A stretch of 58,310 nucleotides of DNA, from contig AEVK01000015.1 in assembly GCA_000209515.2 (NCBI GenBank), positions 1-58,310 on the forward strand. Direction: 5' to 3'. The position numbers and the translations under genes were made by a program. Shown one piece after another: positions 48,170 through 56,917 of this stretch; within the stretch, counting starts at the first letter, position 1, and each line of letters opens with the position of its first letter. The notes under the pieces were generated by a model. The model searched no databases and was not told where the DNA came from. It saw nothing but the letters and a program-made list of their open reading frames with translations. This stretch comes from a gamma proteobacterium IMCC1989. GTDB taxonomy: Bacteria; Pseudomonadota; Gammaproteobacteria; Pseudomonadales; Cellvibrionaceae.

Positions 48170-48964
48170 CTAACGCAAACGCTTTAACGCATTGCGATTA
48201 AAGTCGTTATCTGTAAAGCCATTTTTGAATTGATAATTTTGCCATTCCAGTTGGGTGTTTTTTCCCGTCTGGTGATTGGTCATAAACATCATTGATGGAT
48301 ACCAGTACTTATCTAGATATTCGACAAATTCCGTTGAAGCTAGTGTTTTAAGATGACGATCTTTACGATCATAAAACTCTACTTTGACGGGCTGCTTATA
48401 ATCTTGATCTAGCCATTTTACGAGACGCGTATAGCCAGAGTATTTATAGCTAGGAAACTGTTCGATTACATCCAACGTTCTGCCATCTACTACCTCTTCT
48501 CGAAGCCAGCGATAGGTATACTTTTCTGTTTCGGGGGAAGTTAAGTCTTCATACGCAAATTCACTGCCTAAAAATGGCCCCGATTTATTATTCGAGCTAA
48601 TACGTTTAATGCGTTTAATTGATGATAAATATAGCCATTGATCATCTGCACTCAGCGTATGTGTATGGCTCAATAAAGCTGTACCTCGGATATCGCCGGG
48701 GCTATCAAAAACGATAATGGATTTATCACCATCTGCCTCAACTTCTTTCGTTAACATCCGCATGGTAAAAATATTTTCTTCTCCCTGCTTATTGCGCAAA
48801 GTTAGCGTCAAATTTGCCTTAAAATCCTGCCACCCTTTATTAAAGGTATTTTCTGCTACCGTAAGACGCAAACCTTTTTCTTCTGGGCTTTCCGCATAAG
48901 TAGACATAACAGGAAATACGAATAAGGCCGACAAAAGAAGAAACTCACAGGAAATCTTTTTCAT
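48170..48964 (-). CDS. LolA-like periplasmic outer membrane lipoprotein-sorting family protein
   Basis: A 264-residue secreted protein: signal peptide (about 1-24, cleavage after STYA) and a LolA/LolB-like open beta-barrel domain of the COG2834 type, with RGTALLSH, WLYLSSIKRIKRISSNNKSG near 110-129 and GSEFAYEDLT. Proteins of this subgroup are commonly encoded with MMPL/RND transporters and are thought to carry a lipid or hydrophobic cargo through the periplasm; the cargo is unknown. It is the last of five minus-strand genes, 9 bases after the beta-barrel gene. Confidence 0.8.
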   Translation of the reverse strand: MKKISCEFLLLSALFVFPVMSTYAESPEEKGLRLTVAENTFNKGWQDFKANLTLTLRNKQGEENIFTMRMLTKEVEADGDKSIIVFDSPGDIRGTALLSHTHTLSADDQWLYLSSIKRIKRISSNNKSGPFLGSEFAYEDLTSPETEKYTYRWLREEVVDGRTLDVIEQFPSYKYSGYTRLVKWLDQDYKQPVKVEFYDRKDRHLKTLASTEFVEYLDKYWYPSMMFMTNHQTGKNTQLEWQNYQFKNGFTDNDFNRNALKRLR

Positions 48965-48973
48965 ATTTACCTC

Positions 48974-50200
48974 TTAAAAATAATGGGAAAGTGTTATTTC
49001 AATATGGTCATCTTGACTCACATCGTAACCTGAATCTCCGACACGTTGCCCTTCAAAAAATCGAGCATCAAATACCAGTGTCCAATTATCTGCAATACGC
49101 TGACTGGACTCGATGCTAAAGATATAACCATTGTTATTTAAGTCGTAAACAAAACCCATCAATATTGCGGTGGATTTAGCATCATGTAAACCAAAGCGTA
49201 CGCCAAAACCGATATCTTGATCAAAAGTACGGGAGTTCTCGCCACGGCTGTCAGCATGATATTCACTTAATAAACTCACATCCATCGTAGAACTGCCATT
49301 GTCGGGCAAGGTGTACTCAAAACCACCACCGGCAGCGGTATACGATTCGACAGCACTATCGCGATAGATACCTTCAAGCTTCCACAAAACATGTTCTTTG
49401 GTGACTTGCAGATCAACACCTATTTGATCGATCAACTCATAATACGCCACACTAATGGGTTGGTTATTCGCGTCAACATCGTCAATCAAATCAGGAGAAC
49501 GGTCGGTGCCTTTAAAATAAGACAAGCCTACATCCCAATCTCCAAAATAGTGAGAGTAGCGCAAGGCATAATCGACATGCTTTTCTTCATCATCCGACTC
49601 ATAGCGCACTTCGCTATCACTCACAAAAGGCTGATTACGTAAGCGGCCTTTCACCCCCGCATAATTACGTTCACGAAAATACGGCATCACAAAAAAATCA
49701 ACGGTGCCCCAATCTTGAACGGCTGCAACATTAATCATTGGCTGGCCGAGCTTATCTTCAGTATCAATATTATCGACCAAATCGGTTTGATTAATAATAT
49801 CAACCAAGTGTTGAAACTCTGTTACCCCCCAAAACACCTTACGCAAACCAATACGTACATCCCAATTATCATAAGACGTATCCCAACTTAATTCACGAAT
49901 GTCCACGTGGCTTCTTTCTTCATCGTTCTGATCCAACCGCCCAAAACCTACAAACGTAAACGATGATTTTCCACCATTCCAGCGATGACGGTATTCAGGC
50001 TGAACATAAAACGATAGGTTTTCATTGGTATGCTGCTTCGCATCCAGCGGATCTTCAAAATAAAACCGCCCTTCTCCCCCTACCTGCCCTTCCCATGCCG
50101 CGAACAATGCATGAGAGAACAATACACATCCAACACACAACACAGCTTGGCGAGCTAAATTACCAAATAAGTGAAGGGATAAAGGATTGATAGATATCAT
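48974..50200 (-). CDS. Outer-membrane beta-barrel protein
   Basis: A 408-residue outer-membrane protein: signal region ending near HALFA (about residue 34), then a series of alternating aromatic strands (WEGQVGGEGRFYF, SFYVQPEYRHRW, WDVRIGLRKVFWG, ALRYSHYFGDWDVGLSYFKG) and a C-terminal strand ending in phenylalanine, the BAM recognition signal. It resembles porin-like proteins annotated near MMPL transporters, but I cannot assign a family with confidence. It begins 3 bases after the transporter gene ends, so the two are probably co-translated. Together with the transporter and the LolA-like protein it would complete a path across the envelope. Confidence 0.75.
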   Translation of the reverse strand: MISINPLSLHLFGNLARQAVLCVGCVLFSHALFAAWEGQVGGEGRFYFEDPLDAKQHTNENLSFYVQPEYRHRWNGGKSSFTFVGFGRLDQNDEERSHVDIRELSWDTSYDNWDVRIGLRKVFWGVTEFQHLVDIINQTDLVDNIDTEDKLGQPMINVAAVQDWGTVDFFVMPYFRERNYAGVKGRLRNQPFVSDSEVRYESDDEEKHVDYALRYSHYFGDWDVGLSYFKGTDRSPDLIDDVDANNQPISVAYYELIDQIGVDLQVTKEHVLWKLEGIYRDSAVESYTAAGGGFEYTLPDNGSSTMDVSLLSEYHADSRGENSRTFDQDIGFGVRFGLHDAKSTAILMGFVYDLNNNGYIFSIESSQRIADNWTLVFDARFFEGQRVGDSGYDVSQDDHIEITLSHYF

Positions 50201-50203
50201 TTC

Positions 50204-52534
50204 CTATACTCGCTTACACTTAATCAACACAGCAGGCAAAAACAGCAGGTCGACCAATAATGCGATAGTAATGACAATAGCCGTTAACAAGCCCATACCT
50301 GAATTCAATTCGAAACCAGAGCTGGCCAATACTAAAAATCCAGATACCAATACAACAGTAGTGGTCACCAAGGCTTGACCAACGGTTTTATAGGCATAAC
50401 GAATGGCATCTTCAACAGATGCATTCATCTCTTTTCTCGCACGATGATACTTTGTTAAAAAGTGTACCGTGTCGTCCACTACAATACCCAAGGTCATCGC
50501 AGATGCCGTTGATAGCGCCAAGCCAACCTCACCCACTAGCAAGCCCCAAAGACCAAAGCCCATCGCCGCAGGTATTAAGTTAGGCAATAAACTCACCACA
50601 CCAAGAGACCACGATTTAAACGCGGCCATCAGCACTAAAGAGATTAAAACTAATGCCGCTGTGGTGCCCACCAACATACTAATAATATTGCGCTGGCCAA
50701 TATACGAAAACATCATCACCGTGCCTGTCCCTACACTTGAACTCACCTGAGGAGTATTATCCGTTAACCATTGCTGAGCACGATCTTCAAAATCTAATAC
50801 CGCTCCGGTAGACAATGTTTTTATCGTTACCAACAAGCGAACAGAGGATTTATTCACATTAATTTGATTATTCAAATCAAGACCATAAGGCAACGACATT
50901 TCATACAGCAAAATATATTGTGCGATAACGTTGCGGTCGTCCGGTAGACGGTACATCGCCTCATCATCATTAAACATATTTTTATTTAAACGCTTAATCG
51001 TATCAGTCACCGTGTTGACATGAAGCACTTCTGGCTGTTGTCGTAACCACAATGAAAAACCATCAACTTGCTGCAAAAATTCAGGCGAATAAACACCGCC
51101 AGACTCTCCCGACTCCATTGAGTATTCGATATTATAAAAACCCGTTAAATTATCTAACACAAAATCGGTATCTTGCCGAAATTCGGACTTTTCATCAAAG
51201 TAATGAACAAACACATCGTTCAATTCATTTCTTGAGATAGAGGCAACCAAAATAACAGCGATAAATCCTACGCCCCAAAAGAAACGATTATGGTGCTTAA
51301 TCACACATTCAGATAATGTATTCATAGATAAAAATGGGAGTTGCACCGGCGCACGGCGGCTAGCGGGTAGTAAAGAAAGTAATGCTGGCAGAAAACTGAC
51401 TGACATCACCAGCGATAACAATACGCCCATTGCCACTAGGTTGCCCAAATGTTGAAAAGGTGGCACGTCAGAAAAATTCATACTTAAAAAACCAATCACG
51501 GTCGTTAAACTAGCAATGGTGACTGGTCGTAAGTTGCTACTTAAGCTGTAATGAAGAGCCTGATATTTATTGGATTTTTTCTTATCTCCTTCGTCACTCT
51601 CCTTATCATTTTTCATTTCAGAAAAGCGTTGTTTAAATGTCGTGAGAATATGCACACAATTGGCAATGGCAATGGCTAAAATAATAATCGGTGCCGCAAC
51701 GGATGGTGGCGTTAAAGGAAAGCCGATATAGCCGCCTAAGCCCATTGCACCCGCAATAGAAAAAGCGATAACTAACAAGGTGGCCAAAGTTCCCATTATC
51801 CCACCAACCAACAATGACAACATGATCAGCATGACAGCGAAAGACAGTGGAATTAACGTATCGATATCTTTTTTAGTGGCTTCCACAAAAGCATTATCCA
51901 TCATGACACCGCCAGTTAAATAGGCATCCATGAATGGATATTCTTTTTTGATATCGGCCAATAGATTTTGTGAAAACGCAACCACTTCTGGCAACTCAGA
52001 TGCCTCATCTATACGCGGAAGCAAGATGGCTATATTGATAGCTGTCACCCGACCATTAGGCGACAAAAGCTTATTGATTAGTAACGGTTCTTTTAATGCA
52101 ATATTTTTTATTAGATCAATATTTTCTTTATTTAAGGAGCCTTCGTTTGGTACTAAAGAACGAATCTCAAGATCGTTATCAACTGCTTTGGAATGCTGGT
52201 AATTAGTAATAGAATCAACACGACTAGAATAAGGCATTTGCCATGCGCGCTCGGTGATATCACGCAATGCTAACAGTACCTTTTCGTTAAATATATCACC
52301 ATCACCTACTGCGAATACGAATGTGACATTGTCATTTTTCGTATACACATTTTCCATTTTTTCTAAAGCGATTAGTTGTGGGTTATCTTCACCAAAATAG
52401 ACACGATGATTATTGCTAAACTCCAAACGGCTAGCACCGTAAGCAGCTAACATAGTCATTACTACGCTAATAACAATGACAATTATGCGATTATTCAGAA
52501 CCCAAGAGGCCCATTGTTCTTCACGGTTAAGCAT
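50204..52534 (-). CDS. MMPL/RND-superfamily transporter
   Basis: A 776-residue inner-membrane transporter of the MMPL type: first helix about 13-35, a periplasmic domain (about 36-215), five helices (about 220-385), a second helix set starting near 415, another periplasmic domain and five C-terminal helices. The second repeat holds the GIVVDDTVHFLTKYHRAR motif near 695-712, with acidic residues typical of proton coupling. Related proteins move lipids such as hopanoids, carotenoids or mycolates. The substrate here is unknown. Its start overlaps the end of the papain-fold gene by 8 bases. Confidence 0.88.
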   Translation of the reverse strand: MLNREEQWASWVLNNRIIVIVISVVMTMLAAYGASRLEFSNNHRVYFGEDNPQLIALEKMENVYTKNDNVTFVFAVGDGDIFNEKVLLALRDITERAWQMPYSSRVDSITNYQHSKAVDNDLEIRSLVPNEGSLNKENIDLIKNIALKEPLLINKLLSPNGRVTAINIAILLPRIDEASELPEVVAFSQNLLADIKKEYPFMDAYLTGGVMMDNAFVEATKKDIDTLIPLSFAVMLIMLSLLVGGIMGTLATLLVIAFSIAGAMGLGGYIGFPLTPPSVAAPIIILAIAIANCVHILTTFKQRFSEMKNDKESDEGDKKKSNKYQALHYSLSSNLRPVTIASLTTVIGFLSMNFSDVPPFQHLGNLVAMGVLLSLVMSVSFLPALLSLLPASRRAPVQLPFLSMNTLSECVIKHHNRFFWGVGFIAVILVASISRNELNDVFVHYFDEKSEFRQDTDFVLDNLTGFYNIEYSMESGESGGVYSPEFLQQVDGFSLWLRQQPEVLHVNTVTDTIKRLNKNMFNDDEAMYRLPDDRNVIAQYILLYEMSLPYGLDLNNQINVNKSSVRLLVTIKTLSTGAVLDFEDRAQQWLTDNTPQVSSSVGTGTVMMFSYIGQRNIISMLVGTTAALVLISLVLMAAFKSWSLGVVSLLPNLIPAAMGFGLWGLLVGEVGLALSTASAMTLGIVVDDTVHFLTKYHRARKEMNASVEDAIRYAYKTVGQALVTTTVVLVSGFLVLASSGFELNSGMGLLTAIVITIALLVDLLFLPAVLIKCKRV

Positions 52535-53483
52535 TTAATTCTCTTTTTGTATTTGGCTGTTCTTCTTGATCTAGCGAGTTTAATTGATGCGGATGGATCA
52601 ACTGTCTCTGCTGATTGATACCTAATTGCCACTTGCGAAACTCTCTGACGTGATAAAAAGTCACGTGCTTATAAAAAATTTGCTTTCCGGAAGAAAAAAC
52701 GGGTTCTAACTTATCTACTGTAAAATGCTGACTTTCCCCTGCCGCACTTTTGCTCCACTGATCCGATAGCGTAGCAAAACCGCCAAACAGAGCAAGAGCA
52801 ACATTAAAAAAGATTGACCGAATTTTACGAGCCGCATGCTGAACATTAATTGATACTGGTCGAGGAAGATTATTTGAACATACAGAAGCTAATGACTGTA
52901 GCCTTCCAGAAAAATAAATATCATCTGCCAGCTGAGAAAGAGATGTACCCGCTTTAACTGTTACACCGCAGGTCGCCGCAACATTAATAACAAAGTTCAC
53001 ACAATTAAATTCACACAGATCAAATGCCAAACTACCGTTAAGGCGATTAGCTTGCATGGTTTCGATAGATAATTTGGCTTTATTGAAACACGATTCAGAA
53101 ATAGAGTAGCGAACCGAGCGACAGTTCCACCCCTTTTGATAATGCTTTTCGTACTTATCTGGCGATAGTAGCATTCCGGGCATACGTAAACCTGGCACTT
53201 CATCAGGCTCCACATTAGTACTTTCATCAGGATAAAAACCAACACTGTACACCGCACCAGAAGGCTCAATCAGACGAACCCAAGCATGCCCATGGTCTTT
53301 AGTCAGGCCCGGCTCATTTCCACGACAAATTGACATTAGCTCTAAGCAATGCGAATCATCTCGCTCTTTTTCAGGTAAGAAAAAGTTCGGCGATAAATGT
53401 TTCCACGACGCATTAGGAAAAATTCGGGCAGCAGAGCTGCCCGCCAAATAATGCGCTTGCCTACGCAACACAAGCTTGAACAT
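52527..53483 (-). CDS. Putative permuted papain-fold (NlpC/P60- or LRAT-like) hydrolase
   Basis: A 318-residue protein I recognise only in part. GHAWVRL (H66) precedes VYSVGFYP near 79-85 and the later CEFNCVNFVI (C161). A His before a Cys in NCxxF is the order of circularly permuted NlpC/P60, LRAT and YiiX-type papain folds, so a thiol hydrolase or acyltransferase is likely. Residues 222-240 form a possible hydrophobic helix; the C-terminus is polar. No clear signal peptide is seen, so the location is uncertain. It sits between the radical SAM gene (37 bases upstream as annotated) and the transporter (8-base overlap), implying a role in making or trimming the exported product. Confidence 0.6.
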   Translation of the reverse strand: MFKLVLRRQAHYLAGSSAARIFPNASWKHLSPNFFLPEKERDDSHCLELMSICRGNEPGLTKDHGHAWVRLIEPSGAVYSVGFYPDESTNVEPDEVPGLRMPGMLLSPDKYEKHYQKGWNCRSVRYSISESCFNKAKLSIETMQANRLNGSLAFDLCEFNCVNFVINVAATCGVTVKAGTSLSQLADDIYFSGRLQSLASVCSNNLPRPVSINVQHAARKIRSIFFNVALALFGGFATLSDQWSKSAAGESQHFTVDKLEPVFSSGKQIFYKHVTFYHVREFRKWQLGINQQRQLIHPHQLNSLDQEEQPNTKRELNA

Positions 53484-53520
53484 CGTTAATACTCTATATC
53501 ACAAGATAATGAATGCCTGC

Positions 53521-54927
53521 TTATGCAGGCTCGGCAATACGATCTTCTTGTGATTGAGACACAGTCGCTGCAGGTAAATAGCTAGAATCATTTACAACAT
53601 CTAAGCCATTATCTACAAACATTTCCACAAAACTTTCGTGTAGTTCGTAGTAATGCTTAAATTGTTCGCCATCTAATATTTCTTTCTTGGTGATATCTTC
53701 TTCATTAAATCCATGTGTGCGCTGGAAATTTACTACATCTACTTGAGCATCCGCATCATTAAGACCAACAAGATACGCAACCGGCGCAATTTCCACCTGC
53801 GTAGAGGTGAAGCATGCTGCTGTAGTAATACAAGCCTGTTGAATTTCTGGCGCTACACGACCATTAGAAAATACCCACGCTTGTTTGTCAGGGAAGGCTA
53901 ACAAGTAAAATGCCGATAGCAGTTCAAAATTATTTTCGGTATCAAAATCGAAACCTTCTTCGATACGCTGATCGGTTTCTTCTGTCATAATCGCATTCCA
54001 TGCAGGCATACCAATAATCATTGGTTGCACGTGATCACCATAATGTGACAACAGTTTTTGTCCATGCATCACAACCGATAATATATCGGCTTCGGTGGTC
54101 GGTGATAGTCCAATCATTGCACCTAAGCCCGCTTGCAAGCCGGCGCGAATTGAAAACTCCTGAGACTGTAAACGATGTAAAAAACCGATACTCTTATCAC
54201 TTTTCTTTTGTAGCTTTAAGTTTTCGTCTACGCCCCACGCTTTAGGGCCAGAAGGAATATGATAATTATATAAATCTTCATCATAGGTTTCCTGCCATGT
54301 TAAAACACAATCCAATCCGACTTTCTTCAAATCGCTGTAATTTTTTTCGTACATTGGCACAAGACAAATAGAGACACGTGATGCAGGATTAACTTTAGAC
54401 ACCTCCGTTTTTAACGCGTTAACTAGATCAGGCAAGCTTTCTTTCAATAATTTAAGGTCATCGCCGCCTGCTATTTCAAAATGTGAAAAACCTTTTGTCG
54501 CTAATATTTTAGCTTGTTGGCGAATAGCTTCAGTAGTAATCGACAATCTTGCCATATCTTTGTTGTCTGCACGCCAGCCACAAAACTTACAAGTACTCGC
54601 ACAGAAAGAGGAGACTTCGATTGGCACCATTGTCGCAACGGTGTGACCAAACGTACGCTCTCTCTGAGCTTTAGCTGCAGCCATTACTTTATTACGTAGC
54701 GTTTCATCTGGTGATGTGCGCACCAAGTGTAATAACGTTGCGGCATCTTCAGCAGACAGTCCTTTCTTAGGATCTCTATTTTCTAAAATCTGGTCAACTT
54801 TACCACCTAGCAATGCGGCATTTGACGCCATTTCTTTTTGGGATAAAAAGATTTCTTTGGCAGAAGAAAAAATAGAAAAATAAAAGGATTCATCAATATG
54901 ATTAATTTGTGACATGGGAGTAGACAT
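53521..54927 (-). CDS. Radical SAM enzyme of the ThiH/HydG/NosL-like group
   Basis: A radical S-adenosylmethionine enzyme of 468 residues when started at the ATG 54927, which has GAGG 11 bases upstream; an ATG at 54966 would add 13. The 4Fe-4S motif is C109-ASTC113-KFC116-GW. The glycine-rich SAM site HFEIAGGDD follows near 150-157, and VLTWQETYDEDLYNYHIPSGPK near 208-229 closely resembles ThiH and HydG, which split tyrosine; NosL acts on tryptophan. The C-terminal region (about 350-468) diverges and ends in a disordered acidic tail. No thiamine, hydrogenase or deazaflavin gene is near. I infer an aromatic amino-acid- or peptide-directed radical reaction feeding the downstream export genes. 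Confidence 0.82.
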   Translation of the reverse strand: MSTPMSQINHIDESFYFSIFSSAKEIFLSQKEMASNAALLGGKVDQILENRDPKKGLSAEDAATLLHLVRTSPDETLRNKVMAAAKAQRERTFGHTVATMVPIEVSSFCASTCKFCGWRADNKDMARLSITTEAIRQQAKILATKGFSHFEIAGGDDLKLLKESLPDLVNALKTEVSKVNPASRVSICLVPMYEKNYSDLKKVGLDCVLTWQETYDEDLYNYHIPSGPKAWGVDENLKLQKKSDKSIGFLHRLQSQEFSIRAGLQAGLGAMIGLSPTTEADILSVVMHGQKLLSHYGDHVQPMIIGMPAWNAIMTEETDQRIEEGFDFDTENNFELLSAFYLLAFPDKQAWVFSNGRVAPEIQQACITTAACFTSTQVEIAPVAYLVGLNDADAQVDVVNFQRTHGFNEEDITKKEILDGEQFKHYYELHESFVEMFVDNGLDVVNDSSYLPAATVSQSQEDRIAEPA

Positions 54928-55282
54928 GATTTTTAAAGCCTCATTAGTTATTATTTTTGATATCATCAGGCGAATGATTCAAATCAACATCTTCCTGAAT
55001 TATGACTAATGAGTTTCACCTGAATAAATGGTGCGCAACAGTAAGGGATACGACCACACTTCTTTATTATTAATTTTATTATCAGTTGCTACTGTAATTA
55101 TTGCTATGATCATCACACCAATTATTACATCAATTACTACACCATATCGAACAATGATTAGAAATAATCAACAAATAGCAGAGATCAAATAGGAACACAA
55201 AAAACAAGGTCTTGCAATCTGTTTTGTTTGAGTATGATAATTACGACTCATTTTAAATATAATTTATAAACTGCAGGTTTAG
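54928..55282. other. Divergent control region between the radical SAM operon and lysE
   Basis: About 355 AT-rich bases lie between two divergent transcription units. The minus strand holds a 17-codon frame starting GTG (55059..55006) reading MWSYPLLLRTIYSGETH; it has only a weak AAAGAA upstream and may be chance. Imperfect repeats of ATTACATCA/ATTACTACA type occur near 55118-55145. I find no clear -35/-10 pair for either gene. Confidence 0.4.
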
Positions 55283-55924
55283 ATGCTTTTAACTACATGG
55301 CTAACATTTTTGGGGCTCACTATTATTGCTACGGGTTCGCCAGGGCCGGGGTCGATACTCGCACTTTCAAGTGGTTTATATTATGGACATAAAAAAGCAT
55401 TATTTACGATAGCCGGAAGTTTGTTTGGGCTTTTTTTATTGTTCGTAATTACACTGGTCGGCCTATATGCCTTATTCAATGAAAGCCCATTATTTTTTAA
55501 AGCCTTGGCCTCACTAGGCATATTTTATCTAGCTTATATAGGCTTTAAGAAATGGAATCAAAAAACGACATCTTTATACAAGCACGATAACAAACAAACA
55601 AAAACACTCCCCTCTCCATTCTTTTTATTTAAAGAAGGTTTTTTAGTTGCCATAAGTAATCCTAAAATCATTTTATTTTTTTCAGTATTCTTTACACCTT
55701 TTATCAGAACAGATAAATCGTGGTGGCAACAAATCACTATTCTTGCTATTACATTTTTTATTTGTGAGCTGGTATGGCAACTGACTTATGCACTGGGCGG
55801 CAACAAGCTAAATACTTTATTCAGCAGTCCACGGCATTACGTTTTATTTAATAAGATAACAGGAATATTTTTCATCGGCTCTGCATGTTTCATAGCATAC
55901 AGCCTTGTATACAGCTTATTGTGA
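55283..55924 (+). CDS. LysE/RhtB-family amino-acid exporter
   Basis: A 213-residue inner-membrane translocator with about six helices. The family signature is clear: LTIIATGSPGPGSILALSSGLYYGHKKAL at residues 13-41 and FKEGFLVAISNPKIILFFSVFF near 113-134, containing the conserved NPK. Members export lysine, homoserine, threonine or related compounds; the substrate cannot be told. It diverges from the radical SAM operon and is AT-rich like the azlCD unit. Confidence 0.88.
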   Translation: MLLTTWLTFLGLTIIATGSPGPGSILALSSGLYYGHKKALFTIAGSLFGLFLLFVITLVGLYALFNESPLFFKALASLGIFYLAYIGFKKWNQKTTSLYKHDNKQTKTLPSPFFLFKEGFLVAISNPKIILFFSVFFTPFIRTDKSWWQQITILAITFFICELVWQLTYALGGNKLNTLFSSPRHYVLFNKITGIFFIGSACFIAYSLVYSLL

Positions 55925-55945
55925 ACATCTCTGTCACAAAAAATA

Positions 55946-56806
55946 CTAGGGGGTGATTTGGCTATTTAAATCTAGGGCATCAGCAACAAGACGAATGCGG
56001 TAAGGAATACGCTTTTCACTAATATAAGGAAAGCCATCTTTAAAATCCACCGACCAAGCTAAAGAACTTATTTTCGGAGTTTCTGTTCGACTCCAATAAT
56101 GAGCTATCGCCGTATTCGGAAAATAATGTGTATCAATATCAGGGTAATACTGACTTTCATGATCTAAATAACCTAGTTCATGCGCGTAAGGTAAGCGCCA
56201 GTCGTCGGTAGCACAGATATTCGCTGCATTAAATGCGGTCGCATAGTGATAGCTATCACAATAGATATCATAACAACTACCCCCGTCTGCCTTACCTCTT
56301 TCGGCAACATAAGGTAACTCCGTTGCATCACTGCCAGCCACAAGAGCTAACTGATTTATTTCTGTCTGGCTTGGCTGAAACCACGAATAAGTGTGTTCGT
56401 AGTCTTGCCAACTACCATCTGACAGCTTCACTTCCCACAGCAGCCCGGTTAGATCATCATAAACACATTGCCATACACTAGCGGAATCAGGCAACACCTG
56501 ACCTTCCGCACTCACTTTATAAAAACGATGCGAATCTGTTTTCTTAGCGAGTTCGGCTTGAGTCCATAGCGTATAGGCTGTTTGTGCTTGTGGCGCAAAA
56601 TTGTCTGGCAATACAGGTGACGCGTCTTGTATTTGAGGAGTTGTGGAGAGTGTAGGATTTTCAGTTAATCGGTGGCTTTGGTCTTCAATGGTTTTTTGAA
56701 ATGTCGGCGCATGGTAAATGACGGCCTCTGGGGAAAAAATGAAATATCCTATAAGTAATAAAAAAATACTGAATAACAAAACATATAGATATCGTTTTTT
56801 CACCAT
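55946..56806 (-). CDS. Membrane-anchored DUF1566 (Lcl-type C-terminal) domain protein
   Basis: A protein of 286 residues from the ATG at 56806, with one N-terminal helix (about 7-25) and an extracytoplasmic rest. The DUF1566 fold, found in many secreted or surface proteins, is marked by DDLTGLLWEVK near 117-127, DWRLPYAHELGYL near 200-212 and YWSRTE, AWSVDF near 235-255. Paired cysteines (SCYDIYCDSYHY) suggest disulfides. Function unknown. It begins 111 bases downstream of the response-regulator gene; the two may form an operon. Confidence 0.78.
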   Translation of the reverse strand: MVKKRYLYVLLFSIFLLLIGYFIFSPEAVIYHAPTFQKTIEDQSHRLTENPTLSTTPQIQDASPVLPDNFAPQAQTAYTLWTQAELAKKTDSHRFYKVSAEGQVLPDSASVWQCVYDDLTGLLWEVKLSDGSWQDYEHTYSWFQPSQTEINQLALVAGSDATELPYVAERGKADGGSCYDIYCDSYHYATAFNAANICATDDWRLPYAHELGYLDHESQYYPDIDTHYFPNTAIAHYWSRTETPKISSLAWSVDFKDGFPYISEKRIPYRIRLVADALDLNSQITP

Positions 56807-56917
56807 AGCCGGCACTCGCTATACCTGTAGATATTTTTATAATAAAGGGAACACAAAAATATCCTAGCGCATAAGGCTTATAAGGGTCAACTAAAGGCCA
56901 ATAAAGGTCAACGCATA

